Made by a program: the position numbers and the translations under genes. From positions 1 through 64,000 of the forward strand of contig CALKWH010000278.1 in the NCBI GenBank assembly GCA_938004375.1: a DNA stretch of 64,000 nt, read 5' to 3'. Below are positions 36,893 to 47,054 of the stretch, piece by piece (the first letter of the stretch is position 1; each line of letters begins with the position of its first letter). Source of the stretch: an uncultured Pseudomonadota bacterium. Its GTDB lineage: Bacteria; Myxococcota_A; Polyangia; HGW-17. The notes below the pieces were generated by a model. It made no database searches, was not told where the DNA came from, and was given only the letters and a program-made list of their open reading frames with translations.

Positions 36893-37696
36893 ATGAAAAA
36901 GTTGCGCGTCCTTCCCGTGTTTTTATTTTTGATTTTTGCTGCTTCCAACACGCTGGCCCAGACCGCCCCGACCACGCCGGAGCCGCCGAAGGATCCTGCG
37001 ACCACGACCCCCGCGCCGACCCCGGCCGCGCCCACGGTCGATCCCAAGGCGCCGGCCGTGCCCGTCACGGTGGGCACCGAAGGGGACCGCGACACGAACC
37101 CCTCGCCCGAGAAGGTGCAGGCCACCGAGGTAGCGAGCAACGAGCTCAAGTTGCGCCAGTTGGCCGAGTTGGTCGAGGATCTGAAGAACAAGGTCACGGC
37201 CACCAAGTTCCGCCTCCAGCTGCTCAAGGAGGCCATGACGGCCGAGAAGGAGACCCTCGGCGGCGCCCGGATAGTCCTCAAGCACGTCAACAAGATGGGC
37301 GGCGCCTTCAAGATGGTCCGGCTGCGCTACCTGATGGACGGCAAGCTCGTCGCGTCCTACAGCGACGCCGGTGAGAAGGACCGCGAGGTCCTGGCCAAGA
37401 AGGAGATCTCCATCCCCGTCGGCCACGTCTCCCCCGGCAACATCCGTTTCCGGGTCTTTGTCACCTATCAGGGCAACGGTTACGGCGTCTTCAAGTACGT
37501 CAAGGAATGGAAGTGGGAGGTCCACAACACCTACTCGTTCAACGCCGAGCCCGGCAAGGACTACACCCTCGAGGTCCAGGGCGTGGAGAAGGGCGGCTGG
37601 ACGACTCCCCTCGACCAGCGGCCGCACATTCAGTTCCAGCTCCAGTCCAAGGCCCTGGTCACCAAGGAAGAGGCCAAGCCGGCCAAGACCAAGTGA
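36893..37696 (+). CDS. Secreted periplasmic protein of the gliding-type cluster
   Basis: A 267-residue exported protein: signal peptide about 1-23, a Pro/Ala/Thr-rich linker (25-65) that looks like acyltransferase hinge sequence but has no lipoyl domain, a coiled coil (about 80-120) and a beta-rich domain (about 125-250: MVRLRYLMDGKLVAS, EISIPVGHVSPGNIRFRVFV, YNGVF region). No enzyme motif is seen. First gene of the run, it precedes the TPR proteins and probably belongs to the envelope complex. Start has GAGAGG 4 nt upstream. Confidence 0.75.
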   Translation: MKKLRVLPVFLFLIFAASNTLAQTAPTTPEPPKDPATTTPAPTPAAPTVDPKAPAVPVTVGTEGDRDTNPSPEKVQATEVASNELKLRQLAELVEDLKNKVTATKFRLQLLKEAMTAEKETLGGARIVLKHVNKMGGAFKMVRLRYLMDGKLVASYSDAGEKDREVLAKKEISIPVGHVSPGNIRFRVFVTYQGNGYGVFKYVKEWKWEVHNTYSFNAEPGKDYTLEVQGVEKGGWTTPLDQRPHIQFQLQSKALVTKEEAKPAKTK

Positions 37697-37740
37697 CGAC
37701 CCCGACGGGCGCGCGCGCCCCGAGGCGAAGGATTCCGACC

Positions 37741-40419
37741 ATGAAAACACGCCTGTTCCTCCTGGCCTGTGTCACGTTTTTGCTGGTTCCCCACCTCGCG
37801 GGGGCCGATCCTCTGGACAAGGTGAACGACTCGGTGTCGGCGCTGGACTTCGCCCTCAAGCGGCTCGAGGGCGTCATCGCCTCGGCCACGAAGGTGCAGA
37901 TGGCGAAGCAGCACGACGACATGCAGCGCTTCCTCAACGGCATCTACCTGCTCAAGAACGATCGTCCCCAGGACGCGGCCGCCCTGTTCCTCTCGCTGAT
38001 CGACCACGCCACCCTGGGCAAGGAGGCCACGTTCTACCTGAGCGAGGCCATGTTCCTGAGCGCGAACTACCAGGTGGCGTCCGATTACTACTGGATGGTC
38101 GTCGAACAGCGCTGGGATCCCGCGTTCCGTTCCAAGGCCATCAAGCGCCTCCTCGAGATCTCCATCAAGACGCAGAACTACAAGGGTATCGAGAAGCTCG
38201 TCGAGCTCGTAGAGCAAATGCCCGAGTTGAAGGACTCCCCCGAGGTGAACTACGCCCGCGGGAAGTTCGCGTACTACCAGGCATACGAAGAGTTCCAGAA
38301 GCCCGCCGGGGAGCGCCGCGAGGCCTGGGCCCAGGACAAGTTCCTCGAGGCCCTGCGCTTCTTCGACCGGATCGTCCCAGGTCAGGACAAGGACGGCAAA
38401 CGGACCTTCCCCCAACTTTATCCCCAGGCCATCTATTTCTCCGGCGCGGTGCTGGTGCGCATGGCCCAGGTGGGCGCCACCTCCTTCGTGCGCGGAGGCA
38501 AGACCGTGAACCTGACCCAGTACACGACCTCCCTGGGTGAGATGCGCGAGATGCTCATGTTCGAGGCGGTGCGGCGGTTCTCGGTGCTCGCCTCCGATCA
38601 GTCCATCCAGAAGTGGCTGCAGAAGGTGCCCGCCCAGTCCGGCGAGGCCGTCGAGGTCAAGTACTTCGAACCGCGCAACGACGATGAGAAAGAGGTCCAG
38701 GCGCTTGCCCGCATGGCCCTGGGCCGTATCTTCTACGAGCTCGGCGAGACCGGCGAGGCGGTCCGCTGGTACAAACTGATCGGCGACAAGTCCCCGCACT
38801 ACGAGGACGCGCTGTACGAGATGGCCTGGGTGTACGTCCGCGAGGAGGAGGTCATGAAGGCCGCCGAGACGCTGGCCATCATGGAGGTCCGCAACCGCAA
38901 CAGCGTGTTCCTGCCTCGCGCCCGCCTCCTGCTGGGGTACCTGCACGTGCGCGGCGAGAAGTGGGCCGACGCCAACCGTGCTTTCTCCGAGACCGCGTCG
39001 CGCTACAAGGCCGTGCATCTGCAGATCCAGGAGCTCATGGAGAAGGAGCTCGACCTCAAGGCCTTCTTCGACCAGATCACGCGCAAGAAGGAGGAGAAGG
39101 CGGAAGCCGGCAAGGACGGAGGCAAGACCGTCTTCCGGCTGCAGTACGCCATCCCCCCCGAGGCGGTCCCCCTGTTCCAGGACGACCAGACGCTCATGAA
39201 GGCCGTGCTGGTCACCGAGGACATCACCGGCATCGGGCAGAACCTCGAGCACGCCCGGGACAGCCTGCTGATGATCAAGCGCCGGCTCCAGTCGGCCAGC
39301 AAGATCGGCCTGTTCCCGCTCCTGGCCGACACCCGCACCAAGACCTACGAGATGGAGCTCAAGAACGTCGAGGCCCGCGCGGCCCTGCTCAAGGTCGCCC
39401 GGGAGCAGTTCGCCCGCCACGTGACCGGCAACGTGGTCACCCAGTTGAAGAAGGCCCAGGACGAGCGGCAAAAGCACGAGAAGACCTTGAGCGAGGTGCC
39501 CAAGAGCACCGACAGCGTGGCCACCCGCCTGGCGGCCAAGCGCAAGGTGTTCGACGAGAAGATCATGGCCGTGGACAACATGATCAAGGACCTGGAGGGC
39601 TACCGCCAGTTGGTCTCCGGCATGTACGAGTACTACCAGAAGCAGAAGCCCGAGCGTCAGAACCAGCTCAAGCCGCTGCTCACCCAGCTCCACGAGGAGG
39701 CCGCCGGCATCGAGGCGGGCCTCGAGATGGCCCGCCAGATCCGGGCGCGGATCCTCGACGCCAGCCTCACCGTGGGCGTGGACGACGCCGACATGGAGGC
39801 CGAGCGCCAGGTGCGTGTCCAGTACCGCGCCGCCATCGCCGCCGAGTTCGCCGTGTGGTCCAGCCTGCGCGGCCGGCTCTCCAACACGGAGATGGCCCTG
39901 TTCGACCGGATGGTCACGATGATGCAGAACGCCGACGCCGTGGACCGTCGGCTCGACGACCTGAACAACCGGCTCCAGGCCATGGCCGACGAGCGTCTCA
40001 CGAAGATCAAGGAAGAGATCGCCGTGGAGGAGGCCAACCTCAAGGCCTACGAGGTCCAGTACCAGCAGTACAAGCAGCAGTCCGGGCAGATCAACGTCCT
40101 GATCACCCGCGACAGCATCCGCCAGATCGCCCGCCATTTCCACGACGTGGTGGTGGAGTCCGATCTGGGCATCGTCGACGTGAACTGGTCGCTACGCTCC
40201 AAGACACGCATGGAGTACAACAAGCTCAACGACCGGAACAAGCAGATCACCAACGAGATGAGAAACCGGTACCGGGAGGTCGAGGAGCAACTGGTCGAGT
40301 TCGAGGATGAGCGGTATCAGGATCCGTTCGCCCCTCGGGTCGAACCGAAAGATGGCGAGAAGCCCGGCTCGGGCAAGACCGAGCCCGGCGCTCCCGGGAC
40401 CGGAGGACAGCCCAAATGA
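37741..40419 (+). CDS. TPR/coiled-coil periplasmic protein, GltD/GltI-like
   Basis: An 892-residue exported protein (signal peptide about 1-21). The first about 450 residues are tandem TPR-type helical repeats (for example LARMALGRIFYELGETGEAVRWY near 320-345, then ALYEMAWVYVREEEVMKAAETL). The rest is long coiled coil with helical repeats. The C-terminal 30 residues are Pro/Gly-rich and charged. Periplasmic TPR proteins of this size are typical of Glt/Nfs complexes. It is ATGA-coupled to the next, larger TPR gene. Confidence 0.78.
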   Translation: MKTRLFLLACVTFLLVPHLAGADPLDKVNDSVSALDFALKRLEGVIASATKVQMAKQHDDMQRFLNGIYLLKNDRPQDAAALFLSLIDHATLGKEATFYLSEAMFLSANYQVASDYYWMVVEQRWDPAFRSKAIKRLLEISIKTQNYKGIEKLVELVEQMPELKDSPEVNYARGKFAYYQAYEEFQKPAGERREAWAQDKFLEALRFFDRIVPGQDKDGKRTFPQLYPQAIYFSGAVLVRMAQVGATSFVRGGKTVNLTQYTTSLGEMREMLMFEAVRRFSVLASDQSIQKWLQKVPAQSGEAVEVKYFEPRNDDEKEVQALARMALGRIFYELGETGEAVRWYKLIGDKSPHYEDALYEMAWVYVREEEVMKAAETLAIMEVRNRNSVFLPRARLLLGYLHVRGEKWADANRAFSETASRYKAVHLQIQELMEKELDLKAFFDQITRKKEEKAEAGKDGGKTVFRLQYAIPPEAVPLFQDDQTLMKAVLVTEDITGIGQNLEHARDSLLMIKRRLQSASKIGLFPLLADTRTKTYEMELKNVEARAALLKVAREQFARHVTGNVVTQLKKAQDERQKHEKTLSEVPKSTDSVATRLAAKRKVFDEKIMAVDNMIKDLEGYRQLVSGMYEYYQKQKPERQNQLKPLLTQLHEEAAGIEAGLEMARQIRARILDASLTVGVDDADMEAERQVRVQYRAAIAAEFAVWSSLRGRLSNTEMALFDRMVTMMQNADAVDRRLDDLNNRLQAMADERLTKIKEEIAVEEANLKAYEVQYQQYKQQSGQINVLITRDSIRQIARHFHDVVVESDLGIVDVNWSLRSKTRMEYNKLNDRNKQITNEMRNRYREVEEQLVEFEDERYQDPFAPRVEPKDGEKPGSGKTEPGAPGTGGQPK

Positions 40420-43400
40420 GACACCTTGCCCTGAGCCTGATCGCCTTCGCCTTTCCCCTGGTCCTGCCGGGCGCACTCCCGGCGCAGCAGCCCAAGCCCA
40501 AGCCGGCCGAGGCCGACATGACGCCCCCGAAGGCCCCCGCGCCCGAGCCCGTGGAGCGGCCCGAGGTCCAGAAAGAGATCGACCAGCTCCGCCGGGACTA
40601 CAATTTATATAAGGAAGGAGTCGTCCGGTTCGCGGAGACGACGGATTATATGGTGAAGCGCATGAAGAGCAACGAGGAGATGTTCCTGCGCGCCCAGGTG
40701 GACCGCGACAGCCGCGCCGCCAAGGCCAAGGACATCGTCGAGCGCGCCAAGTTGCTCCAGTTGCTCGAGCAACGCCTGGTTCAATACGAAAAGAACCCCG
40801 ACCCGACCTGGACCCCCGAGTTGCTCTGGCGCACGGCGGTCATCTATCAGGAGATCGCCGAGGAACTGAACACTTTTTACATCAACCAGGACGAGAAGAC
40901 CGGCAAGGACGTCTACGAGGAAGAATACCAGCAGATCATGGCCAAGGCCCGCGAGCTGGCCAAGGGCACGGTGCGGCCGGCCGAGGCCGATCTGGGCATG
41001 GAGTTCTACCACAAGAAGGCCGAGGGCAATCTCCGCAAGCTCGTGGAGCAGTATCCGAAGTTCCGGGACATCGGCTCGGTGCTGCACCTGCTGGCCCGCA
41101 TGTACGAGCGCCCGCCGTTCTCCCTCGACGACGAGGAGGGCGTCATGCCCGCCAAGCTCTCCATCGCGTCGGTCTGCGCCAACTGGGGGTTCTCCCCGTT
41201 CCGGGACAACCTCAAGGCCTTCCTCGTGAAGAAGGGCCTCGAGACCATGCCTCTCTCGGCGATGAACGAATACGAGAAGTGGACGATCTCCGATTTTCCC
41301 GCCCACCTGCCGTTCGATCCGTTCGCCTCCTGCCGGCCCATCCAGGGAAACGTGGAGTTTCTCGGCACCGCCTGGGCCACCCTGGGCAAGTATTTGTCCG
41401 CCTCCGATTACCGCCTGCAGTTCCTGGCCGCCGAGACCACCGACCAGGACAAGTTGTACAACCTCGCCATGACCAAGTGGTACAGCTTGTCGGCCTACAA
41501 GCAGGCCCTGGGGCCCGAGTTCCGCACGCTCTCCACCCGGGGCTACGTGGTCTACTTCGCCGGCCTGATGATGTACCAGAACGAGACCAATCCGGCCCTG
41601 ACGATGAAACTGCTGGATCTGGTCGTCGCTCTGGGCCAGAACCTGGACGAGAACAGTCCGCATGAAGCGGCCATAAAATATATTGGATTTTTGTTGCAGG
41701 AAGAAAAATTTGTCATGGGATCTGAGAGCGATCCCAACAAGGCCTTCAGTTGGACGGCGCCGTTCCCCGTCACCTGCCAGGACAAGTGTCCGGTCAAGAA
41801 ACTGGTCGCCTTCTACAAGAACCGCGACGCCGAACCCCACGTGAAGCGCATCTGGAAGGGTGTGGCCGACTTCTTCATGGGGTTCGAGGAGAACAAGACC
41901 TACCAGCGGTCCGAGGCGGACTATGCCTTCGCCTACGAGTTGTACGATTACGTCTTCCGCAAGATGGACGTCGAGGGCGGCTGGCGCTACAACCCCGACA
42001 AACCCACGATTTTCTGGAACATGATCTCCTTGATCGAGATGCGCATCAAGGGGGTCGAGCGGGAGATCGGCGAGGTGAAGTCCGAGCGTGACAAGAACGT
42101 GCTGCGTGAGAGCCTGCGCACGTGGCAGGACAAGAAGCGCGAGTTGTACGAGTTCGCCGTGAACAAGGTGTTCACCAACGACGAGGTCCAGGAGTACCTG
42201 GCCTACCACCAGCGCTTCCTGGTCGAGAACCAGAAGAAGAACGTCCGCCTGCGCACCGTCTCCATCGACAAACTGCGGGAGGATCTCCTCGGCATCCGCA
42301 CGTTCGCCCTCATCGACACGGGCCAGGCGATGATCAAGAAGGCGGCCCAGCTCGGGGATGCCGCCAAGGCCGCCACGGGCGCCGAGAAGACCCAGTTGTC
42401 CAAGAAGGCCCTCGAGGAGTTCCAGAAGGTCGTGGCCTATTACCAGGGTATCATCCGCGACTTCCCCAACTCCTCGCTGCAGTACGACGCCTCGTACATG
42501 ATCCTGTTCGTCTACCGCGACTACATCATCGATCTCTCGGAGTCGGACGCCGCGCGCAAGGAGGCCATCATGGCGACCCTGGACTGGGGTCGCAAGGTGC
42601 GCGACTCCCATCTGGGCAGCAAGTACCAGAAGGAGAGCGCGGCCATCATCTACGAGGTCTACGACAAGAAACTGGACCTCAAGATCCCGCCGCCGCCTTT
42701 TGACATCAAGGAAGAGGAGAAGTTGATCAAGTACGCGGCGAAGGAGCTGGCCCCGGACTTCAAGAACTACGTTCAGGACGCCTTCGAATACATGAAGATC
42801 TACCCCAAAAGCGACAACGCACCGATCTTCATCAACAACATCGCCAACATCTACCTGCACTACGAGCAGATCACCGAGGCCCGCAAGTACTATTGGCAGA
42901 TCCTCGAGGCCTATTGCTCCCACTCCGTGGCGATCAACGCCTCGCAGATGCTCTTTCTCACGTACAAGTTCCAGCAGGCCGAGCCCGGCACCGAGGCCAC
43001 CTTCACGGCCGAGCGGGACGCCGCGATCAAGAAGCTCGAGAAGAACAAGTGCGGCGGCGACAAGGAACACCGCGAGTTGATGTTCATGATCACCGCGCTG
43101 GAGTTCAAGGAGCTGGTCAAGAAGGCCGAGGTCGTGTTCGCCGAGGCCGAGAAGGCCAAGGCCGACGGCAAGAACGATCCCAAGAAGTGGCGCGAGGCGC
43201 TGCTCATGTTCCGCCAGCTCGAGGTCCAGATGAAGGACCGCCGGCCCGACGACAAGGACGCCAACAAGCTCAAGGAGTTCGAGTCCAACCTCTTCGGTGT
43301 GTACTGGAAGATCTACACCTGCACCAAGGAGCTGGGGGACTATCCGGGGGCCATCGAGGTCCTGAACAAGAAGATCTACGAGGACGAGACCGGCAAGATG

Positions 43401-45446
43401 ATGGCCAACGCCCACCAGGATGGCCTGAAGGAGTTCCTGATCTACGAGCTCGCCGAGGCGGCCACGAAGTTCTTCATGGAGGACCTGGCCATGAAGATGT
43501 GGCAGGAGCTGACGGTGGTCAAGCCGGGCGGCTGGCGCATCAAGAAAGAGAAGAAGATCGAGGTCAAGGACGAGAGCTCCTATCGCGTCCTCGCCGAGGA
43601 GCGGCTGTTCTGGATCTACAAGAACGGCGGACCCAAGTTGCACGGCAAGGCGCTGACCCAGGCGGACCGGCTGCTCGAGCTCTTCCGCAAGGCCAAGAAG
43701 ATGTACAACAAGGAGTTCGAGGTCTCCGAGGCGGCCCTGCTCAAGGAGCTCGCCCAGAAAATGGGCGTCACCGAGGACGCCGCTCAGAACTACTACAGCG
43801 TCTCGAGCATCTGCGAGGGCGGCCGCTGCAAGGTCATGGTCTCCGACAAGGTCCTCTATTACACCGACGTGGTCTTCAACATGGAGCAGGACCGGATCGC
43901 CCAGAAAGGCGACAACGAGGCCGCCTTCCGCGACATGCTCACCAAGATCGAGGCCTACGAGGCGTTCCTCGACGGCTACGTGCCGCTCGCCAAGGTCAAG
44001 ACCAAGGAGAACGAGGGCATGTGGAAGGTCCGCATGGATCTCCTCTATCGCAAGGCCGGCCTGTGGGGGCAGATCCAGGCCGCGCTGGCCAAGAGCCCGG
44101 ACAAGGCGAAGAAGGCGGGCGAGGAGTACGCGCGCCTCATCCAGGAGTACAACGATCTGTACGACCAGGGCACCAAGGCCGGCCTGGAGCCGGGCATCCA
44201 CGTCATCAACCGCGGCAAGGCCATCGTGCAGTTCGCCGAGAGCAGCCTGGTGAAGACCTTCGAGAACCCCTTCAAGGAGAAGTCCACCACCGAGATCGAC
44301 AACTTCGAGAAGATCAAGGTCGCCTATGATTTGTGGCAGAAGCAGCTTCAGGGCAAGGGCGAGGATCTGCAGAAGCGCGGGACCCAACTCCAGGAGGAAC
44401 TGCAGAAAAAGCAGGCGGAGTGTCTCGCCGAGATTCAGGAGCTGCTCAACGCGCTGCAGAAGATCCAGCAGTATCAGGCGAACAACGCTTCCGTGCCCCC
44501 CAAGGAGTTGACCGCGGCGGTGAACACGTACCAGACGCTGAACAAGAAGTACCCCAACTTCATCAAGGATCTGCAGGCCCTCGGAGACGTGAACAAGGCG
44601 GTCACCAAGACCATCACCGAGCGCAAGGACATCGCCGCGCTGATCAAGGAACTGACGGCGCTCTCGGAGGCCGGCCAGAAGATGGGCCCCGAGAACATCA
44701 AGAAGTACATCAAGGAGCAGCTGCCGTTGGCCACCAAGGCCCTGGCCGCCGTCAAGAAGCGCTTCTCCGGCAAGAACATCCCCGAGATCGCCCAGAGCGA
44801 GACCATCCTGAAGGGCATCAAAGCCGACTCCACGGACATCAACGACATCGGCAAGCTCCTCCAGGTCATGAAGATCCTCGCCTGGCTGAGCGTGCTGCAG
44901 CCGGCCACCGACACGGTCACGTCCATGCTGCAGAACGGTCGTTCCATGGACAACCTGGCGCGCAACTACGACTTCTTCAAGAACTACAAGGGGTCCCTTC
45001 GCCAGCAGGTGGCGGTTCTCAAGGGGGAGCTGCTCGCCCTCAAGTTGCGGCTGCTCTACCGCGGGATCAAGGCCTTCTCCGAGGCGCCGTTCACGAGCAT
45101 GATCGCCCGGGAGGACCTGAAGAACCCCGCCGAGGTCGCCAAGTCGGGGTGCACGCAGACCAAGGCCGACGAGTTGGAAGATTGCTACCTGGCCTACCGC
45201 CGGAAGACCTACTACGAAAGCACGTACCGCGTCACCCTCGATGGCCAGAGCCAGGACCTGGCGATCATCCCCCAGGACCGGCTCACCGACGAGTACAACC
45301 AGACCTTCACCGCGTTCTACGAACTGGTCGAGGCCGAGAAACTGTCCACCGCGAACATCGAGGAGGCCCTGGCCGAGTACCGGGACTTCACGAAGAAGAA
45401 GCTGCGCCGCTCGTATCAACCCGAGGTGGAGCCGCTGTCCCGCTAG
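40416..45446 (+). CDS. Very large TPR/helical periplasmic protein, GltI/AgmK-like
   Basis: A 1676-residue exported protein (signal peptide about 1-25, then a Pro-rich stretch). Almost the whole mature part is helical TPR or TPR-like repeats with long coiled-coil parts and high Lys/Glu content (AEVVFAEAEKAKADGKNDPKKW, near 910-930). Start and stop are coupled to the neighbours (ATGA at 40416; 17 bp to the lipoprotein gene). Reminiscent of the giant TPR proteins AgmK/GltI and AgmU/GltD, shorter than the former; which orthologue it is cannot be decided. A long reverse-strand frame opposite is a codon-bias shadow. Confidence 0.78.
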   Translation: MRHLALSLIAFAFPLVLPGALPAQQPKPKPAEADMTPPKAPAPEPVERPEVQKEIDQLRRDYNLYKEGVVRFAETTDYMVKRMKSNEEMFLRAQVDRDSRAAKAKDIVERAKLLQLLEQRLVQYEKNPDPTWTPELLWRTAVIYQEIAEELNTFYINQDEKTGKDVYEEEYQQIMAKARELAKGTVRPAEADLGMEFYHKKAEGNLRKLVEQYPKFRDIGSVLHLLARMYERPPFSLDDEEGVMPAKLSIASVCANWGFSPFRDNLKAFLVKKGLETMPLSAMNEYEKWTISDFPAHLPFDPFASCRPIQGNVEFLGTAWATLGKYLSASDYRLQFLAAETTDQDKLYNLAMTKWYSLSAYKQALGPEFRTLSTRGYVVYFAGLMMYQNETNPALTMKLLDLVVALGQNLDENSPHEAAIKYIGFLLQEEKFVMGSESDPNKAFSWTAPFPVTCQDKCPVKKLVAFYKNRDAEPHVKRIWKGVADFFMGFEENKTYQRSEADYAFAYELYDYVFRKMDVEGGWRYNPDKPTIFWNMISLIEMRIKGVEREIGEVKSERDKNVLRESLRTWQDKKRELYEFAVNKVFTNDEVQEYLAYHQRFLVENQKKNVRLRTVSIDKLREDLLGIRTFALIDTGQAMIKKAAQLGDAAKAATGAEKTQLSKKALEEFQKVVAYYQGIIRDFPNSSLQYDASYMILFVYRDYIIDLSESDAARKEAIMATLDWGRKVRDSHLGSKYQKESAAIIYEVYDKKLDLKIPPPPFDIKEEEKLIKYAAKELAPDFKNYVQDAFEYMKIYPKSDNAPIFINNIANIYLHYEQITEARKYYWQILEAYCSHSVAINASQMLFLTYKFQQAEPGTEATFTAERDAAIKKLEKNKCGGDKEHRELMFMITALEFKELVKKAEVVFAEAEKAKADGKNDPKKWREALLMFRQLEVQMKDRRPDDKDANKLKEFESNLFGVYWKIYTCTKELGDYPGAIEVLNKKIYEDETGKMMANAHQDGLKEFLIYELAEAATKFFMEDLAMKMWQELTVVKPGGWRIKKEKKIEVKDESSYRVLAEERLFWIYKNGGPKLHGKALTQADRLLELFRKAKKMYNKEFEVSEAALLKELAQKMGVTEDAAQNYYSVSSICEGGRCKVMVSDKVLYYTDVVFNMEQDRIAQKGDNEAAFRDMLTKIEAYEAFLDGYVPLAKVKTKENEGMWKVRMDLLYRKAGLWGQIQAALAKSPDKAKKAGEEYARLIQEYNDLYDQGTKAGLEPGIHVINRGKAIVQFAESSLVKTFENPFKEKSTTEIDNFEKIKVAYDLWQKQLQGKGEDLQKRGTQLQEELQKKQAECLAEIQELLNALQKIQQYQANNASVPPKELTAAVNTYQTLNKKYPNFIKDLQALGDVNKAVTKTITERKDIAALIKELTALSEAGQKMGPENIKKYIKEQLPLATKALAAVKKRFSGKNIPEIAQSETILKGIKADSTDINDIGKLLQVMKILAWLSVLQPATDTVTSMLQNGRSMDNLARNYDFFKNYKGSLRQQVAVLKGELLALKLRLLYRGIKAFSEAPFTSMIAREDLKNPAEVAKSGCTQTKADELEDCYLAYRRKTYYESTYRVTLDGQSQDLAIIPQDRLTDEYNQTFTAFYELVEAEKLSTANIEEALAEYRDFTKKKLRRSYQPEVEPLSR

Positions 45447-45463
45447 CGAAGAGAGGTTCGATC

Positions 45464-46627
45464 ATGAAGTGCTCCTCGAGGACGTTGCGTTTGGCCGTGA
45501 CCCTGCTGTGGATCGTGTTGTCCATGGCGCTGGTCGCGGGCTGTTCGAAGAAGAAGAAGACCACCACCGCCACGAAGGATCCGGCCGCCGACAAGAAGGA
45601 GGCGTCCGCCTCGAAAGACGAGGCGGACAGCAAGGGCCAGGACACGAGCCCGGACACCACGCCCGACGGGGCCAAGGATGGCGACACGAGTCCCGACGCC
45701 ACATCGGACACCCCGGCGGCGGACCCGAAGACCGACGCGGACGGGAAGCCGACGGATCCGAAGACCGATGCCCCCGCCCCGCCCCCCAAGGAGCAGTCCG
45801 AGGCCGAGAAGCTGCGGGGCAAGGTGCTCCAGGCGGAGCAGCTCGCGGCGAAGAAGACCGACGAGGCCTACAAGGAGGCGCTGGCGCTGATCACCGAGAT
45901 CCTCAAGCAGGACTTCGCCAACTTCGATGCGCTCCTGGTGATGGCGACGATCCACTATCAGCAGGAGAACCTCGAGAAGATGCGCTCGGTGCTGGACTAC
46001 ATCCTGGGTCTGCACAAGAAGAACAACCCGCCCACCGAGCCCGGGCCGCAGTGGCAGTACATGATGGGCAAGTATTATCTCTTCCTCGCCGACAACGCCG
46101 AGACCAAGGGCATGAACATCAGCGCGATTTCTTATCGCAGCCAGGCCGAGAAGTACTTCGGCCATCCCAGCGCGGCCAGCCACCCCGAGGCGCAGTTCGC
46201 CCTGGGCGTGCTGCTGCTCGAGCGCGGCGAGCTCGATCTGGCCATCCCCGCCCTCGAGAAGGCCGAACGCCTCGGAGCCGGGAACGTGCTCAAGAAGGAG
46301 TGGCGGCTGCCGCTGAACCTGGGCGCGGCCTATCTAATGCAAAAGAAGGCCGACGCCGCCCTGACCAAGTTCGAATACGCGCTGACCCTCAACAAGAGCT
46401 GCGAGCGGTGCCACTACAACCTGGCGCTGCTCTTCGTCAGCGTCGAGGAGTTCCCGCAGGTGGGCAAGTACACCGACAAAGAGCGCGCCGACAAGGTCCT
46501 CCTGCACGCCAAGGCCTACAACGAGTTCCTGAAGAAGAAGAAAAACGTGGACCGCGCGCTGCAGATCCGCATCGACGCGTGGCTCGAACTGGCCAGGGAG
46601 CGCCAGGCCGCGAAAGGATCCAAGTAA
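45464..46627 (+). CDS. TPR lipoprotein, GltE/AglT-like
   Basis: A 387-residue lipoprotein (lipobox LVAGC, Cys27), then a disordered Lys/Asp/Thr-rich linker (about 30-125). TPR repeats cover about 130-370, such as LDLAIPALEKAERLGAGNVL, KADAALTKFEYALTLNKSC and CHYNLALLFVSVEEFPQ. The lipobox Cys is followed by SKKKK, so outer-membrane retention versus inner-membrane is uncertain. TPR lipoproteins of this plan are the GltE/AglT component of the gliding complex. The stop overlaps the next start (TAATG). Confidence 0.78.
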   Translation: MKCSSRTLRLAVTLLWIVLSMALVAGCSKKKKTTTATKDPAADKKEASASKDEADSKGQDTSPDTTPDGAKDGDTSPDATSDTPAADPKTDADGKPTDPKTDAPAPPPKEQSEAEKLRGKVLQAEQLAAKKTDEAYKEALALITEILKQDFANFDALLVMATIHYQQENLEKMRSVLDYILGLHKKNNPPTEPGPQWQYMMGKYYLFLADNAETKGMNISAISYRSQAEKYFGHPSAASHPEAQFALGVLLLERGELDLAIPALEKAERLGAGNVLKKEWRLPLNLGAAYLMQKKADAALTKFEYALTLNKSCERCHYNLALLFVSVEEFPQVGKYTDKERADKVLLHAKAYNEFLKKKKNVDRALQIRIDAWLELARERQAAKGSK

Positions 46628-46875
46628 TGAGAATCATTCATCTTTTTCCATTGGTTGTCCTCGCCTGCGCGTGGCTCGCCCCCGTCCCCGCCCAGGGACA
46701 GGATCCCAAGACCGGCGGTGGAGATGTCCTCGAGGTCCAGATCCCGCGTCCGAAGTTCGAGATCTTCAAGGCCTGGGAGTATGGCGGCTTCTGGCGCTGG
46801 GATGAAAAAGATCCTCGTTTTTACCGGGATTTCCTGAAGAAGATCCACGATTCCCTCGCCACGGGGCCTTTCTGA
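46627..46875 (+). CDS. Small secreted protein of the gliding-type cluster
   Basis: An 82-residue protein with signal peptide (LFPLVVLACAWLAPVPAQG, cleavage near residue 24) and a short mature part, aromatic-rich, with the segment FKAWEYGGFWRWDEKDPRFY. No known family. It overlaps the stop of the TPR lipoprotein gene and comes just before the TolQ/TolR genes, so it likely belongs to the complex, perhaps as a small outer-membrane-face subunit. Confidence 0.7.
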   Translation: MRIIHLFPLVVLACAWLAPVPAQGQDPKTGGGDVLEVQIPRPKFEIFKAWEYGGFWRWDEKDPRFYRDFLKKIHDSLATGPF

Positions 46876-46933
46876 TCAAATGCGCAGATTTTCCTTTCCC
46901 AAGAGGATTGAAATACGTTATAAATGCGAGCGC

Positions 46934-46959
46934 CCGGAGGTTGGGGTCCGGACGTTTTT
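46934..46959 (+). terminator. Possible intrinsic terminator before the stator genes
   Basis: CCGGA (46934-46938) pairs with TCCGG (47-51 of the same block), then ACG and TTTTT. The stem is only 5 bp, so efficiency is doubtful, but the place, between the small gene and a new promoter, is right. Confidence 0.3.
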
Positions 46960-46979
46960 GAGGAACAGCTGAAATTTGA

Positions 46980-47008
46980 TTGCTTTTTTCGAAAGGTTTT
47001 AATAGGTT
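46980..47008 (+). promoter_or_regulatory. Possible sigma-70 promoter of the stator genes
   Basis: TTGCTT (46980-46985), a 17-nt spacer, TAGGTT (47003-47008), 47 nt before the TolQ-like ATG at 47055. Moderate match. Confidence 0.35.
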
Positions 47009-47054
47009 CGTCTCACTTTAACCGGGCTTGAGTGCCCTACCGGAGGATACGGAA

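Noticed and set aside
36893-37696. Dihydrolipoamide acyltransferase
   Set aside because: The Pro/Ala linker resembles such enzymes, but there is no lipoyl, E3-binding or catalytic domain and there is a signal peptide.
40605-45419. Minus-strand frame of 1604 codons opposite the large TPR protein
   Set aside because: The plus-strand gene has a signal peptide, coupled start and TPR repeats. The reverse frame is a low-complexity shadow.
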